A DNA stretch of 64,000 nucleotides, from positions 1-64,000 of the forward strand of contig CAKRUB010000004.1 in assembly GCA_934402375.1 (NCBI GenBank), read 5' to 3'. Under the pieces are notes generated by a model. It saw only the letters and a program-made list of their open reading frames with translations. It ran no database searches and was not told the origin of the DNA. This DNA is from an uncultured Acetatifactor sp. Its GTDB lineage: Bacteria; Bacillota; Clostridia; Lachnospirales; Lachnospiraceae. Shown in pieces: positions 15,784-25,271 of this stretch. The translations under genes were made by a program, and so were the position numbers. The first letter of the stretch is position 1. Each line of letters opens with the position of its first letter.

Positions 15784-17199
15784 ATGGATGGAATGCTGTC
15801 GCAGGACGAGATTAACGCTCTCTTAAGCGGCATGGACCTGTCTGATGACGGGGCTCCGGGTGGCATCGGAAGCAATGAAGAAGTCACTGAAGTTCCAAGC
15901 AGTGAGCCAGCAGCAAGCGCGTCGGTGCAAACACCGGATCCGTCAGAACTTTTGACGGATGTTGAGAAGGATGCCATCGGGGAAGTTGCAAACATCAGCA
16001 TGGGCTCATCGGCGACGACGCTGTACACCCTTGTGAACAGGAAGGTCAATATTACGACCCCTGTTGTAGAATTGGCAACATGGAACACTCTTATGGGGGA
16101 TTATGAGCGACCATGTGTGTTTATCCAGATTAAGTATACCATGGGACTTGACGGTACGAATATTCTGGTACTCAAGGAACATGATGTAAAGGTTATCACA
16201 GACCTGATGATGGGAGGAGACGGAAGCAACACGGATGGAGAGTTAGGGGAACTTCATCTGAGCGCGATTTCCGAGGCGATGAACCAGATGATGGGTTCGG
16301 CAGCCACATCACTTTCCACCATGCTTAAGACAACGATAGATATCAGCCCGCCGGAATCGTCGCTGTTGGATCTGACGCAGATCAAAAGCGGCAGCGAGGT
16401 AGCTCCCTTCCTGGGAGGCACCTTTGTCAAAATATCTTTCCGGATGCAGATAGATGATGTGGTTGACAGCTCTATCATGCAGCTTTATCCGATAGAATTT
16501 GCACGCAAGCTGGTAGAGACGTTCATCGGAAGCACAAAGGCGGAGGAGAGTTCCACTGCAAGCCAGACTCCACCGCCGCCTGCGGAGACACCGACGAACA
16601 GCACTGCTGGGCAGAACGGTTCCAACATGGCTATGAATCCACAGATGGATGGTTATGGGATGAACGCTATGGGTGGACAGATGGGAATGAACCCGATGGG
16701 GAATATGCAAATGGGAATGAATCCAATGGGCATGAACCCTATGGGCAATATGCAGATGGGGATGAATCCGCAGGGCATGAATCCACAGATGGGAATGGGA
16801 GCGCCGATGGGTATGAATCCGATGGGAATGTATTCTCAGGGAATGACCCCGATGGGAAATATGCAGATGGGCATGAACCCGCAGACAAATATGGGAATGC
16901 AGAATGTAAATATACAACCGGCACAGTTTCAGAGTTTTTCCAATGACGGAAAGGGAGTTCCCGGACAGGAAAATATCGGCTTAATTATGGATGTGCCTTT
17001 GGAAGTAACCGTCGAGCTTGGCAGAACGACCAAGTCGATATCCGAAATACTCAGCTTTACCCCCGGAACGATCATTGAACTTGACAGGATTGCAGGGGAA
17101 CCGATAGATGTACTGGTAAACGGCAAACTTGTTGCAAAGGGTGAAGTTGTTGTAATTGAAGAAAGCTTCAGCGTCAGAATCACGGAGATTATCAAATAG
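15784..17199 (+). CDS. fliY: Motor switch phosphatase FliY (FliN-type) with Met-rich linker
   Basis: FliY joins a CheY-P phosphatase to a FliN domain in the C-ring. The 471-residue protein begins with a FliM-like CheY-binding peptide (MLSQDEINALLSGMDL). A CheC-like domain follows (about 55-250) with both expected catalytic pairs: IGEVANISMG with Pro about 22 residues later, and ISEAMNQMMG with Pro likewise. Residues about 280-385 form a linker made of repeated GMNP/MGNMQ units with about 31 methionines. The C-terminal SpoA/FliN domain (VPLEVTVELGRTTKSISEI) ends the protein. Confidence 0.95.
   Translation: MDGMLSQDEINALLSGMDLSDDGAPGGIGSNEEVTEVPSSEPAASASVQTPDPSELLTDVEKDAIGEVANISMGSSATTLYTLVNRKVNITTPVVELATWNTLMGDYERPCVFIQIKYTMGLDGTNILVLKEHDVKVITDLMMGGDGSNTDGELGELHLSAISEAMNQMMGSAATSLSTMLKTTIDISPPESSLLDLTQIKSGSEVAPFLGGTFVKISFRMQIDDVVDSSIMQLYPIEFARKLVETFIGSTKAEESSTASQTPPPPAETPTNSTAGQNGSNMAMNPQMDGYGMNAMGGQMGMNPMGNMQMGMNPMGMNPMGNMQMGMNPQGMNPQMGMGAPMGMNPMGMYSQGMTPMGNMQMGMNPQTNMGMQNVNIQPAQFQSFSNDGKGVPGQENIGLIMDVPLEVTVELGRTTKSISEILSFTPGTIIELDRIAGEPIDVLVNGKLVAKGEVVVIEESFSVRITEIIK
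16623..16910 (+). repeat. Imperfect tandem repeats coding the FliY Met/Asn/Gly linker
   Basis: Units of roughly 15-30 bases such as ATGGGCATGAACCC and GGGAATATGCAGATGGG recur many times in frame. They encode GMNPMGNMQ-type repeats. The copies differ at third positions, so they have been present long enough to diverge, but they could still change length by slippage or recombination. Confidence 0.75.
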
Positions 17200-17211
17200 G
17201 AGGATATATTG

Positions 17212-17574
17212 ATGGCAAAGAATATTTTAATATGTGATGATGCAGCGTTTATGAGGATGATGATTAAGGACATTCTGAGTAAAAACGGCTACAACGTTGC
17301 AGGGGAAGCGGAGAACGGTCTGAAGGCTGTAGAGAAATTTAAAGAGCTTTCTCCCGATCTTGTTCTCATGGATATCACGATGCCGGAGATGGATGGCATT
17401 GCTGCCCTGAAGGAGATCAGAAAGCTTGATGCCGGAGCAAAGGTTATTATGTGTTCCGCAATGGGACAGCAGGCGATGGTTATCGAGTCTATTCAGGCGG
17501 GAGCGAAGGACTTCATTGTGAAGCCGTTCCAGCAGGATCGTGTACTGGAAGCTGTGAAAAAGGTTGTCGGCTGA
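17212..17574 (+). CDS. cheY: Chemotaxis response regulator CheY
   Basis: CheY is phosphorylated by CheA and binds FliM and FliY. The 120-residue single receiver domain has the acidic pair near residues 9-10 (ICDDAAFM), the phospho-acceptor Asp in LVLMDITMPEMDG (about 54), the Ser/Thr position in VIMCSAMG and the conserved Lys in DFIVKPF (about 105). ATG 17212 follows AGGAGG by eight bases. It lies inside the C-ring block, directly after fliY, as in Bacillus. The stop overlaps the fliO start (TGATG). Confidence 0.95.
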   Translation: MAKNILICDDAAFMRMMIKDILSKNGYNVAGEAENGLKAVEKFKELSPDLVLMDITMPEMDGIAALKEIRKLDAGAKVIMCSAMGQQAMVIESIQAGAKDFIVKPFQQDRVLEAVKKVVG

Positions 17575-17981
17575 TGATTTTTCTGACAGGAAAGACGGAT
17601 GGCTACGCGCAATTCATTACCGTACTCGTTATATTTATTCTGGTGCTGGCGGTTACTGCATTTGTCACCAGATGGATTGCAAATTACCAGAAACAGCAGA
17701 ATGCCAATCTGAATGTTGAGGTAATCGAGACGACGCAGATCGGAGCCAATAAGTATATCCAGATTGTACGTCTGGGAAAAACTTATAAGGCGATTGCTGT
17801 CTGCAAGGATACGGTTACATGTCTGGGCGAGGTGCCGGAGGAACAGCTGATAAGGGAAAAGTCTGCGCAGAGAGGGAGTTCTTCTGCCTTTCGGTTCAGG
17901 GATGTTTTCGACAAAGCTGTAAAGAAAACCGGCGCGGAGCCGGCTGAAACAGAGGATAATCAGTCAGATGAGGAAGTGTAA
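17574..17981 (+). CDS. fliO: Flagellar biosynthetic protein FliO (FliZ-like)
   Basis: FliO assists assembly of the FliP export-gate core. The 135-residue protein has one TM helix (about 14-36, FITVLVIFILVLAVTAFVT) and a small cytoplasmic FliO domain (VEVIETTQIGANKYIQIVR, then GKTYKAIAVCKDTVTCLGE), followed by a charged tail. ATG 17574 overlaps the cheY stop by one base and gives the usual FliO size. The 3' end overlaps fliP by 14 bases, so translation is coupled on both sides. Confidence 0.88.
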   Translation: MIFLTGKTDGYAQFITVLVIFILVLAVTAFVTRWIANYQKQQNANLNVEVIETTQIGANKYIQIVRLGKTYKAIAVCKDTVTCLGEVPEEQLIREKSAQRGSSSAFRFRDVFDKAVKKTGAEPAETEDNQSDEEV

Positions 17982-18819
17982 GCAAATAGTCATTACAATA
18001 TGCCTGCTGGTCACGGTGGGCATATTGTGTATTTTAAATTCCATAACGGCAAATGCCAGCGAGAGACATCTGACAGGTGACAGCGAAATCTCAACCGTGA
18101 TCGATCCGGCGGGAACCTACAACACACCGGAGGATCTGTTCCGATTGAACACTGCAAATACAGTGACAGTTACCTATAATGACGGCAACGGTCAGGTCAA
18201 CGGCGCACTCAGAGTCATGCTCATATTGACATTGATTGCGGTTGCCCCGACGATCATCATTATGATGACTTCCTTTACGCGGATACTGATTGTGCTGCAT
18301 TTTACGAGAGCGGCGCTGAACACACAGACCGCACCGCCAAACCAGATATTGATCGGTATGGCGCTGATCCTTACGTTTTTTATTATGGAGCCGACGATCA
18401 CGCAGATCAACGAACAGGCGATTCAGCCGTTTGAGGCGGGAGAACTTACGCAGGAAGAGGCGTTCGAGGCAGGCATCCAGCCGCTTCGGGAGTTTATGTA
18501 TCCGCAGACGCAGGTGAAGGATGTACAGCTGTTTATGGATATTGCAGGTCTTGAGTGGGACGGCAAGAACGACTCCATTCCGTTGTCTGTGCTTTTGCCC
18601 AGCTTTATGCTGAGTGAACTGAGGCTTGCTTTCTGGATCGGCTTTATGATCTATATTCCGTTTATCGTCATCGACATGGTTGTGGCGTCTACGCTGATGA
18701 GTATGGGTATGATGATGCTGCCGCCGACAACAATATCCATGCCGTTCAAGATATTACTCTTTGTAATCGCAGACGGCTGGAGTCTGGTGATAGGGAATCT
18801 TGTCCAGACATTTTACTGA
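17968..18819 (+). CDS. fliP: Flagellar type III export gate protein FliP
   Basis: FliP pentamers form the core of the export gate. The 283-residue protein has a cleavable-type N-terminal signal sequence (about 1-30, ending TANASE), then the FliP family part with TM segments near 75-97, 115-135, 210-235 and 245-270. Signatures include TSFTRILIVLHFTRAAL, GMALILTFFIMEPT and SELRLAFWIGFMIYIPFIV. Its start lies inside the end of fliO. fliQ follows after 31 bases. Confidence 0.97.
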   Translation: MRKCKQIVITICLLVTVGILCILNSITANASERHLTGDSEISTVIDPAGTYNTPEDLFRLNTANTVTVTYNDGNGQVNGALRVMLILTLIAVAPTIIIMMTSFTRILIVLHFTRAALNTQTAPPNQILIGMALILTFFIMEPTITQINEQAIQPFEAGELTQEEAFEAGIQPLREFMYPQTQVKDVQLFMDIAGLEWDGKNDSIPLSVLLPSFMLSELRLAFWIGFMIYIPFIVIDMVVASTLMSMGMMMLPPTTISMPFKILLFVIADGWSLVIGNLVQTFY

Positions 18820-18850
18820 GAAAGCATGAGATGAAAGGGAGGCGAGAGGG

Positions 18851-19123
18851 ATGACAATAGATGCGGTTGCTGATATTGCGAGAGAAGCACTTTATCTGAT
18901 TATTAAAGTATCATTGCCGGTTCTGCTGGTATCTCTGATTATCGGATTGATTATCAGTATTTTTCAGACTGTGACCTCGATTCAGGAACAAACACTGACC
19001 TTTGTACCTAAGATTGTCTGTGTTTTCCTTGCGCTGATCCTGTTTGGACCATGGATGATGAACAGTATGGTGGAATTTATGACGCAATTGTGGTCCACCT
19101 TCAGCGTATATGCGCATCGCTAG
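18851..19123 (+). CDS. fliQ: Flagellar type III export gate protein FliQ
   Basis: FliQ is a small two-TM subunit wrapped around the FliP/FliR core. The 90-residue length, the hairpin of two hydrophobic helices (about 16-40 and 53-75) and the motif SIFQTVTSIQEQTLTFVPK between them are diagnostic. The GGGAGGCGAG sequence upstream provides the ribosome site. It stands in the fixed order fliP-fliQ-fliR. Confidence 0.96.
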   Translation: MTIDAVADIAREALYLIIKVSLPVLLVSLIIGLIISIFQTVTSIQEQTLTFVPKIVCVFLALILFGPWMMNSMVEFMTQLWSTFSVYAHR

Positions 19124-19139
19124 ACAGGAATGAACATAT

Positions 19140-19922
19140 ATGGTTGATTTTTCTTTTTCCATTTATGATTTGGAATATTTCCTGCTGATATTTACGAGGG
19201 TATCCTGTTTTGTGTTTATTGCCCCCTTTTTCAGCATGAAGAATACACCGGCGAGGATACGGGTCGGAATCAGTTTTTTTACGTCCATGCTTCTGTATCA
19301 GGCATTGACGCCGGCAGATGTGGTGGAGTTTGATACAACGTTGGAATATGCCGTTATTATCATGAAGGAAGCGGTTGCGGGTCTGCTGATCGGGTTTGGA
19401 GCGACTATTTGTACTTCCATCATGAATTTTGCGGGTTCTATAGCGGATATGGAGACCGGTCTGTCGATGGTGACGCTGATGGATCCGACGACCCGCGAGA
19501 ACAGCAGTATTACAGGAGTTTTTTATCAATATGTGCTCATGCTGCTGATGATTGCGACGGGGATGTACCGTTATCTGTTTTCCGCGATTGCGGACAGCTT
19601 CCGGCTGATTCCTGTGAATGGGGTGGTGATTCATGGAGACAGGCTTGTCGATGCTATGATAGAGTTCCTTGGGGACTATGTTATCATCGGGTTTAGAATC
19701 GTTTTGCCGATTTTCTGTTCCATGCTGCTGCTAAACGCCATTCTGGGTGTTATGGCGAAGGTTTCGCCGCAGATGAATATGTTTGCTGTCGGAATCCAGC
19801 TTAAGATCATCGTCGGTCTTTCCGCATTTTTTCTGACGGCAGGACTGTTGCCGGGAACTGCCGATTTTATTTTTGAGGAAATGAAACGGATGATCGATTC
19901 CTTTGTAGGAGCGCTTCAATGA
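19140..19922 (+). CDS. fliR: Flagellar type III export gate protein FliR
   Basis: FliR completes the export gate core with FliP and FliQ. The 260-residue protein has about six TM segments. It carries the family features FTRVSCFVFIAPFFSMKN at 18-35, then LLIGFGATICTSIMNFAGS and KVSPQMNMFAVGIQLKII. The stop codon overlaps the flhB start (ATGA at 19919-19922), so the two are translationally coupled; some Clostridia fuse FliR and FlhB, but here they are separate. Confidence 0.96.
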   Translation: MVDFSFSIYDLEYFLLIFTRVSCFVFIAPFFSMKNTPARIRVGISFFTSMLLYQALTPADVVEFDTTLEYAVIIMKEAVAGLLIGFGATICTSIMNFAGSIADMETGLSMVTLMDPTTRENSSITGVFYQYVLMLLMIATGMYRYLFSAIADSFRLIPVNGVVIHGDRLVDAMIEFLGDYVIIGFRIVLPIFCSMLLLNAILGVMAKVSPQMNMFAVGIQLKIIVGLSAFFLTAGLLPGTADFIFEEMKRMIDSFVGALQ

Positions 19923-21028
19923 TTCGATATAATCTTCAATTTTTTGCAAAGGAAGGAATGGGAGGCGAGAAGACAGAACCCGCAACCCAGAAAAAACTGG
20001 AGGATGCCCGCAAGGAAGGACAGGTGGCAAAGAGCCGTGAGATCGGAAACGGCCTGAGCATGCTGGCAGTGTTTCTGATCCTGAAGTTCTGGGTGGGACA
20101 TATCGCTGTGCAGATGCTGGAGATCTTCCCGAATGTGTATGGAAGGATTCCGGATGTGTCCGTCTTCTTTCGGGGGGAAATGCCGGTTTCAGACATAAGA
20201 GCCGTATTTACGATGATGCTGGCGCAGACCCTCATTATTATTGCCCCGATTCTGATCATTGGATTTATGATCGCATTTCTGAGCGATCTGGTGCAGGTGA
20301 AATGGCATCCGACGGCAAAACCGCTGCAGCCGAAGATGAGTAAGCTGAACCCCCTCAAGGGTTTTCAGAAGATATTTTCAACCAACTCACTGATGGAGCT
20401 GGTTAAATCCATTGCGAAGATTGTACTGATAGGTCTTATCTCTTATAACTATCTGAAGGATAAATGGGGGCTGCTGTTTGCACTTTACGATATGCCGCTG
20501 ATGCAGGCGGTCAATCTTGCGGCAGAGACGGTAGTTGATCTCGGCATCAGAATTTCGGCGGTCTATATGATCATTGCAATGGCTGACTTTGCGTACCAGA
20601 AGGTTAAGTTCAACAATGATATGAAGATGACCAAGCAGGAGATCAAGGAAGAATATAAGCAGCAGGAAGGTGATCCGCAGATCAAGGGGCAGATTCGCCA
20701 GAAGATGCGTGAGGCATCCAGACGGCGTATGATGCAGGAACTGCCGCAGGCGGATGTTGTTATCACGAACCCGACGCATTATGCAGTGGCGATAAAGTAT
20801 GATCCGGAGATTGCGGATGCACCTGTCGTTATCGCCAAGGGTGAAGATTATATGGCGGCGCGCATCAAGGAAGTGGCAAGGGAAAATAAGGTTGAGATTG
20901 TTGAAAACAAACCGCTTGCGCGTATGCTGTATGCCAACGTTGACATCGGGCAGACAATTCCGCCGGAGCTTTATCAGGCGGTGGCTGATGTTCTGGCGTT
21001 TGTATATCATTTAAAGGGAAGAATTTAA
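19919..21028 (+). CDS. flhB: Flagellar export switch protein FlhB
   Basis: FlhB controls the order of export and is the target of FliK. The 369-residue protein has a short N-terminal tail with the family stretch GEKTEPATQKKLEDARKEG, four TM helices (about 40-215), and a cytoplasmic domain with the autocleavage motif NPTH (in VVITNPTHYAVAIKY, about 280-294), which is intact. The start overlaps fliR in ATGA. Size and order are typical. Confidence 0.97.
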   Translation: MIRYNLQFFAKEGMGGEKTEPATQKKLEDARKEGQVAKSREIGNGLSMLAVFLILKFWVGHIAVQMLEIFPNVYGRIPDVSVFFRGEMPVSDIRAVFTMMLAQTLIIIAPILIIGFMIAFLSDLVQVKWHPTAKPLQPKMSKLNPLKGFQKIFSTNSLMELVKSIAKIVLIGLISYNYLKDKWGLLFALYDMPLMQAVNLAAETVVDLGIRISAVYMIIAMADFAYQKVKFNNDMKMTKQEIKEEYKQQEGDPQIKGQIRQKMREASRRRMMQELPQADVVITNPTHYAVAIKYDPEIADAPVVIAKGEDYMAARIKEVARENKVEIVENKPLARMLYANVDIGQTIPPELYQAVADVLAFVYHLKGRI

Positions 21029-21067
21029 AAAAATGAAAAACAGGACAAGGGAAAGGAGGGGAAGAAC

Positions 21068-23113
21068 ATGAATCTGAAGATGGCGAAAACGGATGTGGTT
21101 GTGGCAGTTTACATACTTGTGGCATTCATCATGTTCATTGTTCCCCTTCCGGCAGGACTGGTTGACGTATTTATGGCTTTCAATATTGCCATATCCTTCA
21201 CCATCCTTTTTGTTTGTATGTTTACCAAAGAAGTGCTGGATATATCGTACTTCCCGACGATCCTGCTGTTTACGACCATATTCCGAATTGCGTTGAATGT
21301 ATCTTCCACGAGACTGATCCTGACAACAGGAACCTCCGGCAATGTCGTAAAGACCTTCGGACAATTTGTCGGCGGCGGTGATCTGATTGTCGGCGCGATC
21401 ATATTCATTATTATCACACTGATTCAGTTCCTCGTTATCAACAAAGGCTCTGAGCGTGTCGCTGAGGTAACGGCGAGATTCACGCTGGACGCGATGCCCG
21501 GAAAACAGATGGCAATTGATGCAGACCTGAACACCGGCGCGATTGATGACAAGGAGGCGAAGAATAGAAGAGAGAAGATTCAGCTGGAATCCAGCTTCTT
21601 CGGTTCCATGGACGGTGCCGTGAAGTATGTAAAGGGAGATGCGGTGGCAGGTCTGATCCTGACGGCGATCAATCTGATCGGCGGAATTGCCATGGGTGTG
21701 CTGAGAGGTGGCAGCGATATTTCGACGGCATTGAGTACTTATGGTATCCTGACGATCGGTGATGGTCTGGTCAGCCAGATACCGTCGCTGCTCATTTCGC
21801 TGTCCACTGGTATTCTTGTCACAAAGGGCGGCAAGGAGGCGGAGTTCGGACCTGCCATCGTGAAGCAGCTGTTCGGTGTGCCGAAGGTTATGTATCTGGT
21901 GGGCGCAACGCTTGCATTTCTGGGTGTTGTGACAGACCTGAACACGATCCTTTTCGTTGGACTGGGTCTGCTCTTTATCATCGGCGGAAGAATGATTGCT
22001 GCAAATCTCGAGACAGATCATATCGAGCAGGAGGTTGATGCCGAGGAAGCGGCAGCGGAGGAGATACGGCAGCCTGAGAATGTAAACAGCCTGCTTCAGG
22101 TTGACCCGATCGAGCTGGAATTCGGCTATGGCATCATTCCTCTGGCAGATGTCAATCAGGGCGGTGATCTGCTGGATCGTGTCGTCATGATCCGAAGACA
22201 GATTGCACTGGAATTAGGTACAGTCGTACCTATCATCCGTCTGAGAGATAATATTCAGCTGAATCCGAACCAGTACATTATTAAGATCAAGGGAATTCAG
22301 GTCAGCGAGGGAGAAATCCTTTTTGACCATTATATGGCGATGAATCCCGGCTATGTCGAGGAAGAGATTACGGGTATTCCGACGTTCGAGCCGTCCTTCC
22401 ACCTGCCGGCCATCTGGATCACAGAGGGGCAGAGGGAACGTGCGGAGAGCCTCGGATATACGGTTGTTGATCCGCCTTCCATTATTGCGACGCATCTGAC
22501 AGAGATCATCAGACAATACATTGCGGAGCTGCTGACACGTCAGGATGTTCAGAATCTGATAAACAATCTCAAGGAGTCTAATCCTTCCCTTGTGGAAGAG
22601 CTTATACCGAAGCTCCTTGGGCTCGGCGAGGTTCAGAAGGTGCTGCAGAATCTGCTCAGGGAGGGCATCTCTATCAGGGATCTCGTGACGATTCTGGAGA
22701 CGCTTGCAGACTATGCACCCACGACAAGAGATACGGATATTCTCACGGAATATGTGCGACAGAGTCTGAAGCGTGCAATCTCTACGAAGTATTTCCCTGC
22801 ACATGAGACGACCAGTGTTGTCACGCTCGATCCTAAGATTGAGCAGGAGATCATGGGCAGCGTAAAGCAGACGGAGAACGGCGCTTTCCTGAATCTGGAT
22901 CCGGCACGATCCCGCGCGATTATAGATGCGGTGGGCAAGGAAATCCAGAAGCTCGAGAATCTGGGCAAGAGTCCGATTATTATTACCTCGCCGATCGTCC
23001 GTATGTATTTTAAGCGGCTGACGGAGGATTATTACAGAGATCTGGTGGTTGTTTCGTACAACGAAGTTGAATCGAATGTAGAATTACAGTCTGTTGGGAT
23101 GGTGACGGCATAA
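21068..23113 (+). CDS. flhA: Flagellar export gate protein FlhA
   Basis: FlhA forms the nonameric ring of the export gate that docks substrate-chaperone complexes and uses the proton gradient. The 681-residue protein has about eight TM helices in its first 310 residues, the FHIPEP-family segment (FPTILLFTTIFRIALNVSS, then TRLILTTG), and a large cytoplasmic domain from about 330. The AAGGAGGGG site is seven bases before the ATG. The stop overlaps the flhF start in TAATG. Confidence 0.97.
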   Translation: MNLKMAKTDVVVAVYILVAFIMFIVPLPAGLVDVFMAFNIAISFTILFVCMFTKEVLDISYFPTILLFTTIFRIALNVSSTRLILTTGTSGNVVKTFGQFVGGGDLIVGAIIFIIITLIQFLVINKGSERVAEVTARFTLDAMPGKQMAIDADLNTGAIDDKEAKNRREKIQLESSFFGSMDGAVKYVKGDAVAGLILTAINLIGGIAMGVLRGGSDISTALSTYGILTIGDGLVSQIPSLLISLSTGILVTKGGKEAEFGPAIVKQLFGVPKVMYLVGATLAFLGVVTDLNTILFVGLGLLFIIGGRMIAANLETDHIEQEVDAEEAAAEEIRQPENVNSLLQVDPIELEFGYGIIPLADVNQGGDLLDRVVMIRRQIALELGTVVPIIRLRDNIQLNPNQYIIKIKGIQVSEGEILFDHYMAMNPGYVEEEITGIPTFEPSFHLPAIWITEGQRERAESLGYTVVDPPSIIATHLTEIIRQYIAELLTRQDVQNLINNLKESNPSLVEELIPKLLGLGEVQKVLQNLLREGISIRDLVTILETLADYAPTTRDTDILTEYVRQSLKRAISTKYFPAHETTSVVTLDPKIEQEIMGSVKQTENGAFLNLDPARSRAIIDAVGKEIQKLENLGKSPIIITSPIVRMYFKRLTEDYYRDLVVVSYNEVESNVELQSVGMVTA

Positions 23114-24354
23114 TGATTATCAAAAAGTTTCTTGGAAAAACAGAAGAGGCTGCGATGGAGGCTGCCAGAAAGGAGCTTGGCAGCGGAATCGTTGTGATGA
23201 ATGTCCGCACAGTGAAAAAGAAGGGACTTGCCGGTCTCTTCGGTGCGAAGCAGATTGAGGTGACAGTTGCTCTCGAGGAGGAGGGTGACGCGGCCAGACC
23301 GGCGAGAAAGGATACGGTGCGCTCGGAGCAGGGGACGGTGCAGCTGGAGCGCAAGGTACAGGACGCGCAGACTGCGGTGAATGTGATGAGCGAGAGTTCA
23401 CAGAACATCGAAAAGAAGCTGGACAGTCTGCAGGCGCTGCTGCTTAGTCGTTTCCGTCAGGAAGAGGATGCAAAGGCAGAGCCAGTGCAGCAGGACGAGA
23501 CGGTCTCAGAAGAAGACAAGGAGAACGGAGCGGGCGCGCAAGATAAGGAACCGACCGAGCAGGAGAAGTTTGTCAGACTGCTCTACAACACCATGCTTGA
23601 GAATGAGGTCGAGGAAAAGTATGCGAATCAGATTATAGATGAGACGGATAAGAGCAGAAAGCCGAATCTGCCGTTTGACTATATTCTGGCAAACGTGTAT
23701 CAGAAAATGATCCTGAAATTCGGAAAAGCCGAGGGTATTACTCCCGCGGAAGAGGGACCCAAGATTTTGATCTTCATGGGACCGACAGGCGTCGGGAAGA
23801 CGACGACAATCGCAAAGATCGCAAGTCATTTTGCTGTTGAAGAAAAGAAGAAGATCGCAATGCTCACGGCGGACACATACCGTATTGCCGCGGCGGAGCA
23901 GCTGCGCACCTATGCGAACATTCTGGAGGTTCCGTTCCGTGTGATCTACACGGAGGAGGAGCTTAAGACTGCAATTTCGGATTTTAAGGATTATGATTAT
24001 ATTTTTGTCGACACCACAGGACATTCCCATCAGAATGAGGAGCTTCTGGAAAAGATGAAGAGGCTGCTTGCTACGGCTGCAGAGGTAGGTGAAAGCCAGG
24101 CATTTCTTGTGCTCTCGACTACCACGAAATATCGGGATTTACAGAGAATTTCGTCCAGCTATAAAGAGATCGCGGATTATCAGCTGATCCTGACCAAGCT
24201 GGATGAGACATCAACGCTGGGAAGTCTTTTGAACCTGAAACTTTTTACGGACGCCGGTATCGCCTATGTCACCTGCGGGCAGAACGTTCCGGATGATATT
24301 GAGCAGTTTGATCCGCAGAAGGCGGTAAAGCAGCTGCTGAGCACAAAACACTGA
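23113..24354 (+). CDS. flhF: SRP-type GTPase FlhF
   Basis: FlhF is a signal-recognition-particle-family GTPase that sets the site and number of flagella. The 413-residue protein has an N-terminal basic region (MIIKKFLGKTEEAAMEAAR), a Gln/Glu-rich middle, and an NG domain from about 150. The NG domain carries G1 GPTGVGKTTTIAKIA (about 222-236), TADTYRIAAAEQLRTYA, and LILTKLDETSTLGSLL. The G3 motif reads DTTGHS where DTAGRS is usual; this variant also occurs in other Firmicutes. It is coupled to flhA and followed by its partner flhG. Confidence 0.95.
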   Translation: MIIKKFLGKTEEAAMEAARKELGSGIVVMNVRTVKKKGLAGLFGAKQIEVTVALEEEGDAARPARKDTVRSEQGTVQLERKVQDAQTAVNVMSESSQNIEKKLDSLQALLLSRFRQEEDAKAEPVQQDETVSEEDKENGAGAQDKEPTEQEKFVRLLYNTMLENEVEEKYANQIIDETDKSRKPNLPFDYILANVYQKMILKFGKAEGITPAEEGPKILIFMGPTGVGKTTTIAKIASHFAVEEKKKIAMLTADTYRIAAAEQLRTYANILEVPFRVIYTEEELKTAISDFKDYDYIFVDTTGHSHQNEELLEKMKRLLATAAEVGESQAFLVLSTTTKYRDLQRISSSYKEIADYQLILTKLDETSTLGSLLNLKLFTDAGIAYVTCGQNVPDDIEQFDPQKAVKQLLSTKH

Positions 24355-24369
24355 GTGAGGAGGTAAGGC

Positions 24370-25245
24370 ATGGATCAGGCAGAACAGTTAAGAATTATCA
24401 AGGCAAATCAGCAACAGTCAAAACCTTTGGCCCGTGTCATCACTGTCACCAGTGGTAAGGGGGGCGTTGGAAAATCCAATACTTCCATTAATCTGGCGAT
24501 TCAGTTCCGGAAGCTGGGAAAACGAGTCATCATTCTTGACGCTGATTTCGGTCTTGCAAATATAGAGATTATGTTTGGCACAGTTCCGAAGCACAATCTC
24601 TGTGATTTGATCTATCAGGGGAAGAGCATTACGGAAATTATCACATGGGGACCGATGGAGGTGGGCTTTATCTCCGGTGGCAGTGGGATTGCAGGAATGT
24701 CCAACCTCAGCAGGGATTACCTTTCTTATATCATTCAGAATCTTTCCCAGCTGGATGCGATTGCGGACGTCATTATAGTAGATACCGGAGCGGGAATATC
24801 GGATGCCGTGCTGGAATTTCTGGTCGCAAGCGGGGAAATCCTGCTGGTGACTACACCGGAGCCAACATCGATCACGGACTCCTATTCCCTATTGAAGGCA
24901 TTGTACCGGCATCCCCGGTTTGACGAGAATACGACGAAAGTTAAGCTGGTTGCAAACAGGGTGTCAAGGGAAAGTGAGGGAGAAATCCTTTTTAATAAGC
25001 TGAATGCTGTTGTGGAAAGGTATCTGAAGATACCCATGACCTATCTTGGCAGTGTGCCGGACGATGTGCAGCTGTCGCGGGCTGTCATGCAGCAGATGCC
25101 GGTTTCCATCCAGAATCCCGGTGCAAAATCGACGGCGGCCTATGAAAAGATTGTGCAGAAGCTGATGGGGAAGGAAGAGGCAGAGAGACAGCCCAAGAGA
25201 GGCATGGCGGCGTTCTTCTCTCACATACTGGACAGGAGAAATTAA
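24370..25245 (+). CDS. flhG: MinD-like ATPase FlhG (YlxH/FleN)
   Basis: FlhG is a ParA/MinD-type ATPase that regulates FlhF and C-ring assembly, and so flagellar number. The 291-residue protein carries the deviant Walker A SGKGGVGKSNTSINLA (about 29-44), the Asp-rich switch VIILDADFGLANIEIMFG, and DVIIVDTGAGISDAVLEF. A short N-terminal activator helix with Gln and Arg (MDQAEQLRIIKANQQQ) matches the segment known to stimulate FlhF. The C-terminus has a basic amphipathic stretch ending AAFFSHILDRRN, possibly a membrane anchor. Confidence 0.94.
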   Translation: MDQAEQLRIIKANQQQSKPLARVITVTSGKGGVGKSNTSINLAIQFRKLGKRVIILDADFGLANIEIMFGTVPKHNLCDLIYQGKSITEIITWGPMEVGFISGGSGIAGMSNLSRDYLSYIIQNLSQLDAIADVIIVDTGAGISDAVLEFLVASGEILLVTTPEPTSITDSYSLLKALYRHPRFDENTTKVKLVANRVSRESEGEILFNKLNAVVERYLKIPMTYLGSVPDDVQLSRAVMQQMPVSIQNPGAKSTAAYEKIVQKLMGKEEAERQPKRGMAAFFSHILDRRN

Positions 25246-25271
25246 CTAATAATAAGGATGGGTGACAGAGA

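Noticed and set aside
16623..16910. FliY repeats as a CRISPR-like or satellite array
   Set aside because: The repeats are in frame, diverged and code a continuous linker; there are no spacers.
23113..24354. DTTGHS in FlhF as a broken G3 motif
   Set aside because: The rest of the GTPase is intact and related FlhF proteins vary here, so loss of function is not supported.
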